Position numbers and translations under genes: made by a program
Shown: in pieces, positions 1 to 9,415 of the stretch
How the letters are laid out: the number at the start of each line of letters is the position of its first letter
Numbering within the stretch: position 1 is the stretch's first letter
Assembly (NCBI GenBank): GCA_001275005.1
Contig: JWZX01002260.1
Span: 1-24,975, forward strand
DNA: 24,975 bases
Source of the DNA: Chrysochromulina tobinii
Lineage: Eukaryota; Haptophyta; Prymnesiales; Chrysochromulinaceae
Direction: 5' to 3'
The notes under the pieces: model-generated
Databases searched by the model: none
What the model saw: only the letters and a program-made list of their open reading frames with translations
What the model was told of the DNA's origin: nothing

Positions 1-11
1 CCGCCGCCGGT

Positions 12-46
<35 letters not shown>

Positions 47-698
47 TGGTGCCGCCGCCGCCGCCGCCTCCAGCGCCCATCCCCTCGAGCGCCCACATCT
101 TCTTCTTGCCCTGGACCTTGGGCTGGATGGAAGCGGAGAGCAGCCCGCGACGGCGCAGATTCTTGACGAGGCGCGTGCAGACGGCCATCGTACGTGCGCA
201 GCTCTCCGGGTCGTCATGATGGCCGACGTGGTACAGACTGCCTTCGTAGTACACCTGCGTCTGCCACCGGCCTGCCGAGGCGCGATGCACGCCCTTGAAG
301 CCGCTCTCCGATCGATCCGATCGGATCAGTGGCAGTGGCTCGCGCTTGCCATCCTCGCGGTCCTCGCGATCCGCCTCCTTAAACACGAGGTTCATGTCCA
401 GCAGCACCGAGTCCGCCGCCTCGCCCACCACGGCGCCCGCGGCCTCGAGGAGCGGCATGATCGGGTCGCGGCGCAGCATCTTCTCGTCCATCTCGTCACT
501 CGAGCGCGCCTCGTCGGCCGCGGCGGCGAACGCCTTGCCCGCCTCGGCCGCGCTCGTAAAGTAGCCGAGCGTCCTCTGCTTGAAGACGTCGTTCGAGCCC
601 GAGCGCCCTTTGGTCAGCTTGGCCGGTACGAACGCCTCGTACAGCTTGCCGCGCGCCTCGGGGGGCGGGTGCTCGAGCTTGTACACCCCCCGCACGCC
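1..698 (-). other. AP2-like DNA-binding tandem, in the +1 frame relative to the upstream part of the exon
   Basis: Read from about 698 downwards, the frame gives VRGVYKLEHPPPEARG, then an RTLGYFTSAAEAGKAF segment, then a second unit beginning SGFKGVHRASAGRWQTQVYY. Both follow the AP2/ERF pattern of a G-V-x-K/R strand, a W/Y strand pair and an A-x-A-F/A-x-T helix. The protein then enters a poly-Gly tract encoded by the GCC-type repeat at 21-65 and leaves the window. I saw no stop in this frame. Confidence 0.6.
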
Positions 699-3600
699 CA
701 GAGCGGTTCCACAGGCACGGGTAGCCACCCGCCGCGCGTGCCGCGCTGCCGTTGGCAGCGGCGATACGGTCCTCGGCCGCCGCATGCTCTTCGTCCTCGT
801 CCTCCTCCGCGCCGCCGGGTGTGCCCATCTCGGCGCCGCGCGGCGTGGCCTTCTCGGAGCCGCCGCCCTCCTCCTCCTCGTCTTCCCCCTTCTTGGCCTT
901 CTTCTTCGAGCCCTTGGTCACGCCGGCGGGACTGCTCATCACAGCGCCCCCTCCCCCCTCCGAGCGGGCGGGCGAAGGGGGCAGCGAGGGCGGCACCGGG
1001 CTCGCGGGCGGCGCTGGCGAGGGCGGCACCGATAAGGGCGGCTGCCCGGGCGGCGGAAGAGCCACCTCCGCCATGTCGACATCCTCATCGACGTCCACGC
1101 TGCCACCGCCACGCGCCGCCGCCGCCGCAAGCTCCGCACTCAAAGTCGGCGGCTCGACCACCGCCCCGTCGGTCTGCCAGCCGAGCACGAGGCCAACGCC
1201 ACCGCCCGCGGACGCATCGAGTTGCAATGGCGGAGGGGCGGAGGCGCACAAGTGGGAGGTGGTGCCCTCCTGCCACGAGAACACCATCCCGCGCCCCTCA
1301 CTCTCCGCCTCGTTGAGCAGCAGCGGGGGCGGCGGGGGGGCGCCCAGCACGGCGCCCAGCCGCCCCGCGCCAGCGCCGTCGTGCATGGGTGCAGGCAGCG
1401 CGAGCGGAGGGCGAACCGAGCTTGGCACGGCGCTCGGTACGTTGCGTGAGTCGTTGTCGGCGAGCTCAGCGGCGGCGTCCGCGTCGAGCGGGTGCGTGAA
1501 CGAGAGGTGTGAACAGTACGAGCACTGGATCACATCGAGCCCGGGCACGACGAGGATCGAGAGGATGCGAGAGCAGCCCGGGCACTCGGCGGTGCACCAG
1601 AGGCGCTGCTCCGGCTGGATCTCGGCCTGATGAGGGAGGCAATCCGTGGTCATCAGAGGGGCAATCAGAGGGGCAATCAGCGGGGCAATCAGCGGGGCAA
1701 TCAGCGGGGCAATCAGCGGGGCAATCAGAGGCTGCAAAGGGCGCATTCAGACGCAATCATGAGTGGCTCTCACCTGGACCGCGGGCGTGTGGCGCACGAC
1801 GACCGCCTCGCCCATGATGGCCACTGCGGCCTCGTACACGAGCTCCTCGTACCTGTGGGGAAGAGGAGGGCGCCGTGGTGAGCACGTGCATGCCTGTGGC
1901 CTCGTACACGAGCTCCTCGTACCCTTTCTTGGCCGAGATCCCCGCGAGCCGCAGCTCATTCTCCATCACGGGCACGATGTCGATGGCACTCGTACTGCTC
2001 TGCCGGACCTCCTCCTCCTCGTCCTCCTCCTCGTCCTCGAGCTCATGCGCCGCGAAGCCGCCCTTGAGCTTCGCCTCCGCCTTGGCACGCGCCTTCGCAC
2101 GCTCCTCTTGTAACCACTTGGGCTCCTGTTTCGTCACAGGGCGCCACATCTCGACGAGCCCCGCCGCGTTGCCGTCACGCGAGCCGCGATGGACCACCTC
2201 CCACATGTTGCCATCGACGCCCCTGCGCTCCGTGCCCACAGTATACGCATTGGGCTTCTCCCGCGGCGCGCCCTCTGGTTGGATCTCCGTGCCCGCCTTG
2301 CGCCCCTTTTTGACGTTCGCCTGCTCCTCGATGACAGAGCGCAGCGTGCCGTTGACGAAGAGCAACTCGGGCGGCGGGCGCTCCCTCCACTCTCCGTCCA
2401 GGAAATCCTTGCCAGCCACCCAATTGTACGCGGGCCGAAGGTCATGAAGGTCAGCTTCATGCTCAGCCTCAAAGTTGACCTCGCGCACGAGCCACGTCAC
2501 GCCGCCGCTCGCGCCGCCATCGGCAGCTGCGCTACCCGCCGCACCGCCGGCCACGCCGCCCTCATTCCCCACAAAGGAGACGCGACGCTTCTTCTTCTCG
2601 ATGCGCACAAGCTCGACCTCCCACCAGCCGCCGTCGTACCGGTAATCGGCCGCCGCGCCGGGCATCAGCTTCGCCGCCCACTCGGCGCGCGCGCCCGACT
2701 CGGCGCCAGGCACGGGTGGGCGCGGGCGCAGGTACTTGATCGACTCCGCAGTCTCGTACCGTACCTGTGGGGAAGAGGGGGGCGCCGTGGTGAGCACTGG
2801 CATGCAGCGGGCGCAGGTCTTGGATCGGCTTGACTTGACTTGGATCGGCTTGGCATCAGGGCAATCAAGGGCAATCAAGTCTCAAAGCGTACCTTGGAGC
2901 CCTCGGCATCAGAGGCGATCAGGTCATCAGTGGTCATCAGTGGTCATCAGCGTACCTTGGAGGCCTTGGGATCCCTCTTCGTCTTGGGCAATCAGGTCAT
3001 CAGTGGTCATCAGTGGTCATCAGTGGTCATCAGCGTACCTTGGAGGCCTTGGGATCCCTCTTCGTCTTGGGCGCCGTGTACTTCTTCTCATCGCGCTCGC
3101 GTAGAGCCTTGGGCTTCAGCGGCAGCTCCTCCGTGTCATCCTCGCCCTCGTGCAGCTCAAAATAGCGAACGATCGCCTTCGAATCGAACTCGTGCCCGAC
3201 GACCTCGCCTTCAAAGACGGACCCTTGCAGGCTGCCATCCGTCTGCTCCACCTCGACATGCATCCCCACTGGCCACGCGAGCTTGACCTTCTCAAAGTGA
3301 GCCTCGCGCTCGAGCATCCGCTTCGACTTGACCTTCGGCTGCCAGTGGCCCGCCCATCGTCCGTTCTTGTGCAGCCAGCCTGGGCGCAGCGCGGCGAGCT
3401 GCACTCCAAACGTCGCGTGCACGTCCTTCGGGTGTGCCGAGACGAAGCGCACCTGTGGGGGTGGGGCTCCGTGGTGAGCACTTGCATGCAATGGCATGAC
3501 CCTCGGGTGTGCCGTGACGAAGCGCACAAGGTAATCTGCGGACTGGAGCGCCATCAGAGGTCATCAGAGGCCATCAGAGGTTATCAAAGGTCATCAAAGA

Positions 3601-6600
3601 CCATCGAAGGTCATCGAAGGTCATCAGAGGTCATCAGAGGTCATCAAAGCGCACATGGTAATCTGCGGACTGGAGCGCCGCCTTGCGCGCCGCGGCCGCG
3701 CTCGGCTCCTCAGCCTCGTCCATTTCGTCAAAATCGACGAGCGACTCCAGATCTGCCTCCAGATCTGCCTCGCGGAAGTTGCGAAGCCCCTTGGCGGCGC
3801 GCGCGGTCGGATCGGAGAATTGGATGACGAACCAGCCGCCCGGCTTGAGGTCCACGATGTCGCCCTGCAGCTTGAAGCAATCGGAGTCCTCGCGGCTCAC
3901 GTAGACCTGATGGCCCGGCGCCAAGTCCTTGCGCCCCCCTTGCACGGTGCCCGACGCGTCGAGCAGGCCGCTCGAGACGGCGCTCTCAGGGCGCAGTGCC
4001 TCGCGGATCCACACGACACGAACCTGTGGGGAGCATCGCGTCGCGGTGAGCACATGCATGCCGCGGGCGCAGTGCAAGGGCAATCACGCGTCATCGCGCA
4101 CCTGGTACCAGCCGCCGCGGTACTGGAGCTCGAGGGGGCAAGAGCCATCGATGGCGCCGTCACGTGACGCGACGCTTCCGAAATCCTCGGGCGTGGGTGG
4201 CGCGGGCGGGCGCAGCTCGGTGAACGGCACCCACGCACGCAGGAGCACGCCGCCGTCCTGGGTGTGCAACTCATACTGCTCGGCGCTCAAGACGGCGCGC
4301 GCGCGCGCGGCTATCTGGGCGTCGTCTTCTTCGGCGAGATCGCCCGCCACGACGCGCATGCCCGCACGCTGGCGCAGCGCCTTGTCAGCTTCGTCAACTG
4401 CCATCTTTGGGAGGCCTTCCACACGCTCGAAAACGACCAACGCCTCCTCCTTGCCGAAGAGCAACGCCACCCCCCGGTACCATGAGTTCGGCAGGTGCGC
4501 ACGCACCGCCGCTGCGCTCGCGGACTCGGCGGGAGCGAGGGGCGCCTCGAGCGCCATCCCGGGCGTGAAGCCCCGCTTCTCCGCCTCGCGAGCATACTTA
4601 TCGCGAGCGCCCTCGAGGGTGCCCTCCTCGAAGCTCTTCCACTTGGCGCGCTCCTCGGCCTGCGAGGTCCGCATGCAATCAGCGGCAATCAGGAGGTCAT
4701 CAGGAGGTCATCAGGAGGTCATCAGGAGGTCATCAGGAGGTCATCAGGAGGTCATCAGACGCACCTGCTCGAGCTTCTTGCGCTTGCGAGCCTCCTCTCG
4801 CTCCTTCTCCTCTTCGAATTTCGCGCGCTTCTTAGCCTCCTTCTCATCGTCCTTCCCCTTACGCTTCGCGTCGGCTTCCTCGAGCTTCGCCAGCCGCTTC
4901 GCATCGACGAGCTCCTGTGGGGAAACGTGGGGCGCAATCAGCCGCCATCAGTCGGTAACGGCCGTCATCAGCCGTCATCAGTCGGTATCGGCCGCCATCA
5001 GCCGTCATCAGTCGCACCATCATCAGAGGTGCAATTAGTGGGCTCCTCAGCGGGATCATCAGCCGCAATTAGCCCACCTTCTTCTTGGCTGATTGGCGCT
5101 TGAGTTCGCTCAGTAGGCGGCGCTCTTCATGACCACGCAACTCCGCATACAGGGCCACCGCAGCGAGCGAGCGGGCGACCGACCTGATGAAGGAGGCAAT
5201 CAAGAGGTGTCGTCAGAGGTCATCAGAGGCACTCAGCGGTCCTCATCAGAGGTCATCAGAGGTCATCAGAGGTCATCAGAGGTCATCAGAGGCACTCAGC
5301 GGTCCTCATCAGAGCTCATCAGGCGGCTCCTCACCATTCGAGCTGTTTGGAGCCCCGATGGCGCCATTGCCAGAGCGCGCACTGGCGCATGTCCGCGGCG
5401 GAGACCACATGTGCATTCCCCACAGGGTGCGTGAGGACGGCGTAACGTGCGTTGGGCTCGCCGGGCTTCACGCTCTGCGACCAGCACAGCTCCTTCTCGT
5501 CGGCGCCGTGTTGGGCGCCTCCAGTGCGCGACCAGCAACGTGTCTTCCCATCGGGCGCGAGGACCACTTGCCAAGGCACAATCCACTTGCCACTCGCCTC
5601 ATCGAGACCATTCGAAACGGTTCCCACAGGGACGTCCGAGACGGGGTGCGCGGCCTCTCCGGTGGAGAGGAGTACCGGTGGGTACACCCCAGCCTCGGCC
5701 ACGTACACCAACGTCCCTTGCCACCAGCCATCCTCGAAAGCAAACTCGAGGGGCACTCCCGCAGCCAGGGTCGACAGAAACGAGGCCGGCGTGGGCGGCG
5801 GTAGCGGGCGCAGCCGTCGCAGTGGCACCTGCGTGTCCACAAGCTTGTCGGCGCCCTCCTCGTCGCTCTCCGAGAACGCATGGTAACGTACGGCAGCCCG
5901 CTGCTCCGCCTCGTGCACCTGATGAGGGAGGCACTCAGAGGCGCTCAGAGGCGCTCAGAGCCACTCAGAGCCACTCAGAGCCGATCAGAGCCGATCAGAG
6001 GCGCTCAGAGGCGCTCAGAGCCACTCAGAGCCACTCAGAGCCGATCAGAGCCGATCAGAGGCGCTCAGAGGCGCTCAGAGCCAGTCAGAGCCAGTCAGAG
6101 CCGCTCAGAGCCACTCAGAACCACTCAGAGCCACTCAGAGGCGCTCAGAGCCGATCAGAGCCGCTCAGAGCCACTCAGAGCCGATCAGAGCCCACTCAGA
6201 GCCGATCATAGGCAATCACGGCAGCCCTCGTGCACCTCGAGCACATCGGCGCCGTAGTAAGCGCCCTCGAAGCCATCGTCCTCCTGCAGCACCTCGACCG
6301 TCTGTTTCGGGGCAAAGGCCGCGGCGGGCGTTGCCTCATCAGACGCGTAGCTGCCTCCAATCACCCGCCGTACGTGGCCCGAGTGCGCCACGTACGAAGC
6401 TGACGAAGCTGACGAAGCTGACGAAGCTGCCGCGGGCTTGGACGAGTCCGCCGCCGCCGCCGAGCGCTCGGCTGACGAAGCTGACGAAGTCGAGTCCGCC
6501 CCGCTCGCGCGCCGCCCCTTGGCAGAGCCCGCCTTGGCGTTCGGCTCGGCGGACAAAGTTGACGAAGCCGAGGCCAGCCCGGCGGGCCCAGCGGCGCCCT

Positions 6601-8711
6601 TGGCGTCCGCGGGCGGCGCGGCGGGCACAAGAGTCAGGTTAGCCAGCCATTGGGCCGTCGGTGCACGGTCCAGATCGGTCACATCGGCGCCCGGAGGCTC
6701 GAGCTCCCACCTGTCGCCCTCGAGACGCACGTTGAGCAGTATCGAGGAGGGCACGATTCCCTTCTTCCACATGGGCTTGATGTACCCTTGGCTATGCGCC
6801 TTGCCGTCGCTCATACGCGTGGTCAGGTGCTGCAGCACGCCGCCCTTGACGCGCCAGAACCAATCACCGGTACGGAGCACCCACGCTGGGCGCACACGGC
6901 TCGCCGTCACGTCCAACACATCCGAAGAGTACAGGAGCTTGACGCGCAGCTTGGTGTCACTGGCGCCGTCAGCGGCGGCGGCCGCCGCAAATGGCTCCTC
7001 GCCTGCCGCCTCCGCCGCCTCCGCGGCGGCCTGCCTCTCGGCCTCCCGCTTCCTCCTCTGCTTGGCCTCCTTCTTGGACTCCGTGGCCTCGATGGGCGGA
7101 GGCACCACGATGCACTCCCACCAGCCCTCATGGACCAAGACCTGCAGCAGGTCGCCCTCATCGAAGTGCGAAGGAGGCCACACCCCCTCGATCATGCCAG
7201 GCGGGCGTGGGCGCAGACACTTGAGTGGCTGCCACTCGGTGAGCGGCGTCCCATCTTCATTCGTGAGGGTGTCATACTGGATCTTCACCGTGCCCGCCTC
7301 TCCGCCCTCCTTGCCGCCCGCAAAGGCGGCGATCTGCCCCGCGTACCATGAGCCCACGTAGGCCTCGTCCACGGGGCCCACTTCCACTCGGTCGCCTTTG
7401 GACCACCTTCGTGCCTGCGGGTTCTCGTCTACGGGCAGCGGCGCGAGCGGCGGCCTGAAGTTCGCGCGCCCATCGCCCGCAAACGACCAGCTCCCGTCTT
7501 GCTGCGTCAGCTGCACCGTCAGCAGGTTCGGGTCGTCCGCCGCCTTGGCCGCCACCTTTTCGATGGCGGCTGGCGGCTCGCCATTCTCACCAGTTGCCGC
7601 CTCGTCGCCGCGCAGCGTGAGCTGCGCATCGAGGCGCCACGAGGCGGCCGAGAGGGCCGCCGAAGAGGCCGCGCCCGTGTCCGATCGACGGAAGGTGAGC
7701 AGCACGGCCGAGCGTGGACCGGAGCGGCGCTGGGTCATGGACCAGGCGTTCGTCTCACTCGCGAGGCTCCATAGCGGGCGGAGCGCGCTCGCGGGCAGCG
7801 TGTACTTGGCAAACGTATCGAGCAACAGCACCGAGGCCTCCTCCTTGTCGTCCTCCGCCAGCGGCAGCACCAGCTCTTGAAAGGCAGCCTCGACCCAACC
7901 AGACCCGTTCGGCTGGTCAGACAGCACGGCGCTGATCACGTCGTAAGGCAGCAGCTTGCGCAGCCAGTCGCTTGGCGGATCGGGTGGCACGGCACGCAGA
8001 CCGTCGAGCGCCACCCACGTCTTCTCCGCCTCCTTCTCGATGAGCTCCGCTCCGGGCTCGCTCACGTACCTGTGGGGCGTGAGGACGCCGTGGTGAGCAC
8101 ACACTTGCATGCCTCCAGTACCGGAGACGAAACTGGCTCACGTACCCGATGCGCGCTTGGCCCAACTTCTCACGAGTGCCCAACGTGAGGATCACTGCCT
8201 CATACGTGACGCCGTCGACGACATGCTCGACGCGCGAGCCCTTGGCGAGCTCCTCAGCGAGCGGAAACGATGGCGCCTTGGTGGTCGCGCTCTTCGCGCC
8301 GCTGCCCAAGCCCTTGGGCTTCTTCGATCCAGAGTCCTTGCCACCACCGCCACTGGCGCTGTCAGGCGATGTCGCTAGGGCCAGAGACTTGGTGACGGGC
8401 GCGCTGCCTTTCTTAGACTTGCTCGAGGGGCCCTGCGAGCGCAAAAGGGCGCAGAGCACGCGCGCTCAGCGCCGTCGGTTGAATCGCACGGGCTCTATTG
8501 GCAGCCCAGCCAGCATGCTCTGGTGAGTTTGCGGGCGGAAGGTGCCACAGAGCCCAGGGAAGGCAGGCTGGGCACGTGCGGCGCGGCGCACCTGCGAAGT
8601 AGGTGTCCCAGTGGCCTGCGGAGCGGCCGGTGCGGCCGCAGCAGTAGCGGCCGCCGCAGAGTCAGCCTCACTGGAGGCCTTGCTGCGTGAGGCCCTGTCT
8701 GTCCGTGGCAT
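1..8711 (-). CDS. Large multi-Agenet/Tudor-like protein with zinc ribbon and two AP2-like domains (3' end outside window)
   Basis: I place 12 exons: 8711-8490, 8432-8146, 8069-6236, 5918-5335, 5183-5078, 4914-4765, 4659-4102, 4023-3655, 3452-3039, 2764-1923, 1852-1774, 1626-<1. All junctions are GT-AG and keep one frame for 1,815 codons before the last exon. Agenet-like units (GDRVEV...SWYAGQI...LRPRPP; GDLLQV...GWWECIV) lie near residues 390-565 and recur in exons 4, 7-10. Exon 6 is a Lys/Glu coiled coil. The last exon has a C-x2-C...C-x2-C ribbon (CPGC, CSYC), an acidic Ser/Pro-rich linker, two AP2-like stretches (SG-VRGVYK; SGFKGVHR with a later YHVGHHDDPESCARTMA) and a poly-Gly run at the window edge. 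Agenet domains usually read chromatin marks and AP2 domains bind DNA, so a nuclear regulator is inferred. The ATG at 8711 is the first in frame. A one-base frame break sits at about 697-699. It could be annotated elsewhere as several genes. Confidence 0.72.
496..1626 (-). other. Last exon, first part: LSD1-type zinc ribbon and acidic linker, before the frame break
   Basis: After the acceptor ending at 1627 the frame reads AEIQPEQRLWCTAECPGC, then a second C-x2-C pair (CSYC) about 20 residues on. This matches the spacing of LSD1-like zinc ribbons. A Pro/Ser/Ala-rich linker and a Glu/Asp run follow. The same frame continues as low-quality sequence to a stop at 496, but real protein signal stops at GYPCLWNRSG (about 700) and moves to the next frame. 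Confidence 0.6.
1627..1773 (-). repeat. Intron 11 of the Agenet gene: 12-bp minisatellite with TCATCAG acceptor cassette
   Basis: The donor is CAG|GTGAGA at 1773 and the acceptor ends CCTCCCTCATCAG at 1627. Between them the plus strand shows about six 12-bp units of the type GGGGCAATCAGC (1660-1731). The acceptor cassette (plus-strand CTGATGAGGGAGGCAAT) is one of ten related copies in the window. Confidence 0.75.
1853..1922 (-). mobile_element. Introner (core type A), intron 10 of the Agenet gene
   Basis: Core 1853-1893 reads, on the gene strand, GCATGCACGTGCTCACC, a C-rich tract, then CCCCACAG. A 26-bp exon segment is present identically at 1828-1853 and 1898-1923, so the intron is one exon copy plus one core. 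The exon copy supplies the donor GTACGA, and the same hexamer begins the next exon. This is the cleanest example of the family here. Confidence 0.85.
2765..3038 (-). mobile_element. Composite introner, intron 9 of the Agenet gene
   Basis: The acceptor side (2765-2805) is a type A core. The donor side holds GGTCATCAGT minisatellite units. A 39-bp exon-end segment occurs identically at 2951-2989 and 3034-3072, with a shorter decayed copy near 2888-2900. The intron therefore records at least two rounds of insertion or duplication. Splicing AAG|GTACGC to CCCACAG|GTACGG keeps frame and gives KASK-VRYETAES. Confidence 0.8.
3453..3654 (-). mobile_element. Composite introner (type A core plus 10-bp minisatellite), intron 8 of the Agenet gene
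   Basis: A 32-bp exon segment is repeated with one mismatch at 3521-3552 and 3648-3679 around a GGTCATCAGA array (3552-3647). Another 25-bp segment is repeated with one mismatch at 3428-3452 and 3503-3527 around a core (3453-3489). Removing everything from GTGCGC at 3654 to CCCACAG at 3453 leaves SADYH-VRFVSAHP in frame. Two introners thus stacked at one site. Confidence 0.85.
4024..4101 (-). mobile_element. Introner (core type A), intron 7 of the Agenet gene
   Basis: The core at 4024-4061 has GCATGC, a TGCTCACC box and an acceptor TCCCCACAG. The flanking exon copy is short and decayed (about 11 bp, GCACTGCGCCC). Donor GTGCGC follows GGTACCAG; the join YQ-VRVVWIREAL is in frame. Confidence 0.75.
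4660..4764 (-). repeat. Intron 6 of the Agenet gene: 11-bp minisatellite
   Basis: Six to seven units of plus-strand GGAGGTCATCA lie at about 4691-4758 beside the donor GTGCGT. The acceptor, GCGGACCTCGCAG, is not of the TCATCAG or CCCCACAG type, so this may be an older intron in which a repeat grew. Confidence 0.7.
4915..5077 (-). repeat. Intron 5 of the Agenet gene: degenerate CATCAG repeats
   Basis: The acceptor is CGTTTCCCCACAG and the donor AAG|GTGGGC. The inside holds about ten degenerate units around CCGTCATCAG and CGGTAACGG. It has the CCCCACAG end of the type A core but lacks the GCATGC part, so it looks like a hybrid or an eroded copy. Confidence 0.65.
5184..5334 (-). repeat. Intron 4 of the Agenet gene: 10-bp minisatellite with TCATCAG cassette
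   Basis: The array of GGTCATCAGA units is interrupted by two copies of a longer unit containing GGCACTCAGCGGTCCTCATC (about 5227 and 5291). The acceptor is CCTCCTTCATCAG. The split Trp codon TG|G is rebuilt exactly across the junction (QLEW-SVARSL), which supports the borders. Confidence 0.75.
5919..6235 (-). repeat. Intron 3 of the Agenet gene: two-level minisatellite (10 bp inside 60 bp)
   Basis: About 28 decamers of the form GCGCTCAGAG, CCACTCAGAG and CCGATCAGAG fill 5931-6220. They are ordered in pairs, and the 60-bp blocks 5941-6000 and 6001-6060 are identical, with a third, diverged block after them. Donor and downstream exon both start GTGCACGAGG, a flanking host duplication. The acceptor is the TCATCAG cassette. 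The splice rebuilds an Agenet strand (VLE-VHEAEQRAAVRY). Confidence 0.85.
6397..6436 (-). repeat. 9-bp coding repeat (Ser-Ser-Ala) in the Agenet gene
   Basis: Four plus-strand units of GACGAAGCT encode SSASSASSAS on the gene strand, with two more partial copies near 6475 and 6555. It is an in-frame low-complexity linker, unlike the non-coding minisatellites of the introns. Confidence 0.8.
8070..8145 (-). mobile_element. Introner (core type A), intron 2 of the Agenet gene
   Basis: Core 8070-8112 contains GCATGC, TGCTCACCACGGCGTCC and a CGCCCCACAG acceptor. Donor and following exon both start GTACGTGAGC. A decayed exon copy of about 13 bp is visible on the two sides. The junction restores a split Gly codon (ARIG-YVSEPG). 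Confidence 0.8.
8433..8489 (-). other. Intron 1 of the Agenet gene, 57 nt, ordinary type
   Basis: Donor GAGCCC|GTGCGA and acceptor TTTTGCGCTCGCAG. It holds an in-frame stop, so the break is needed to join GLPIEP-GPSSKSK. No core, repeat or flanking duplication is seen, making it a contrast to the introner-derived introns. Confidence 0.6.
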
Positions 8712-9091
8712 ACCAACACGTGCTACCAAAGTTGTAGACCTGCAGGCGGTGCGCGGTCGGGGGTATCAGCCTGGGCGGTTTCAGCTGCTGATCGCAGGCC
8801 ACAGGCAAGTGGCAAATGAACCTTGTTCGGCGTCGGCTCGAAGCCCAGTCGGACTCCTCTCGAGCGGGAGAAGAAAGCGCAAAGCGAAGCTCTTTGCACG
8901 TGCGTCCCGTGCGTCAAAGACGATGTTCGCGCTCTTCAATGATTAGCTGGCTTTTCTCCCATCTCTCGCCCCGAGCCTCTCAACAGCTTCTTTGTTTTGT
9001 CTATCCTAACCGCCTATGTTTGCCTTTTTTTGTTGCCAAACTTGCACCAGACCCATGCGAGCTTCTCTCAGCTGCATCCGCCTCGACAATC
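8712..9091. promoter_or_regulatory. Divergent intergenic region between the Agenet gene and the 107-residue gene
   Basis: These 380 bases separate two divergent start codons and must hold both promoters and 5' UTRs. The right part (about 8985-9045) is T-rich compared with its surroundings, as expected of transcribed leader or promoter DNA here. I see no clear TATA box. A frame stays open upstream of 9092 back to 8816 but has poor coding character. Confidence 0.35.
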
Positions 9092-9415
9092 ATGGAATGG
9101 GTCGGTCATGCGGCCGGTATGAGCGCAGGTATGAAGCGGCAGGGAGTATTCAGGGAGGCCACAGGGACGAGGCAGCAGTTCGTTGCGCCGCCGCCCTTTG
9201 GCGTCGACCCGATCACCCCGCAGGCGACGCAGGCCCGCTTCTCGATCTCGTCAGCCACCATCGGTGGCAACAAGCAGCAGCGCGTCATCGACTACCAGAT
9301 CCGCGAGGAGCCGCCGCGCGTGGGCGCTCCGGTCGCCAACACCCTCGTCGCCGCCGGTCGGCGCCCCAAAATCACCGTGGGCGCGCACATAGAACGAGCG
9401 GTGCATAACCGATAA
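9092..9415 (+). CDS. Small protein of 107 residues, family not recognised
   Basis: The start ATGG at 9092 has a good context, and the frame ends at TAA 9413-9415 without introns. The protein starts MEWVGHAAGMSAGMKRQGVF and is polar, with a Pro-rich stretch (FVAPPPFGVDPITPQ), a central basic/Gln segment (GGNKQQRVIDYQ) and a basic end. I see no signal peptide, membrane segment or Cys motif. Codon third positions are G/C-rich from 9092 onwards, while the upstream extension of the frame is not, which decides the start. Its nearest neighbours are nuclear or cytoskeleton-like proteins, but this gives no firm function. Confidence 0.6.
   Translation: MEWVGHAAGMSAGMKRQGVFREATGTRQQFVAPPPFGVDPITPQATQARFSISSATIGGNKQQRVIDYQIREEPPRVGAPVANTLVAAGRRPKITVGAHIERAVHNR

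Noticed and set aside
746-767. A 22-nt GT-AG intron that would repair the frame in the last Agenet exon
   Set aside because: It has the right length modulo three, but is too short for a normal spliceosome, and it puts the frame change before GYPCLWNRSG, which itself looks like AP2-type sequence. A single extra G at 697-699 explains the data better.
5931-6220. CRISPR-like or bacterial direct-repeat array
   Set aside because: Units are 10 bp, contiguous without unique spacers, and lie between a donor and acceptor that restore the coding frame, so it is an intronic minisatellite of a eukaryote.
6438-7361. Long plus-strand open frames across the Agenet gene (for example 6438-7361, 2189-2833, 752-1630)
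   Set aside because: They are antisense to exons with matching domains and in-frame splicing; high GC gives few stops on the opposite strand. Their Ser/Ala/Arg-rich translations show no domain order.
8712-9091. Frame upstream of 9092 (from 8816) as part of the 107-residue protein
   Set aside because: Composition is T-rich with weak codon bias and no conserved-looking segment, so it is more likely promoter and leader.
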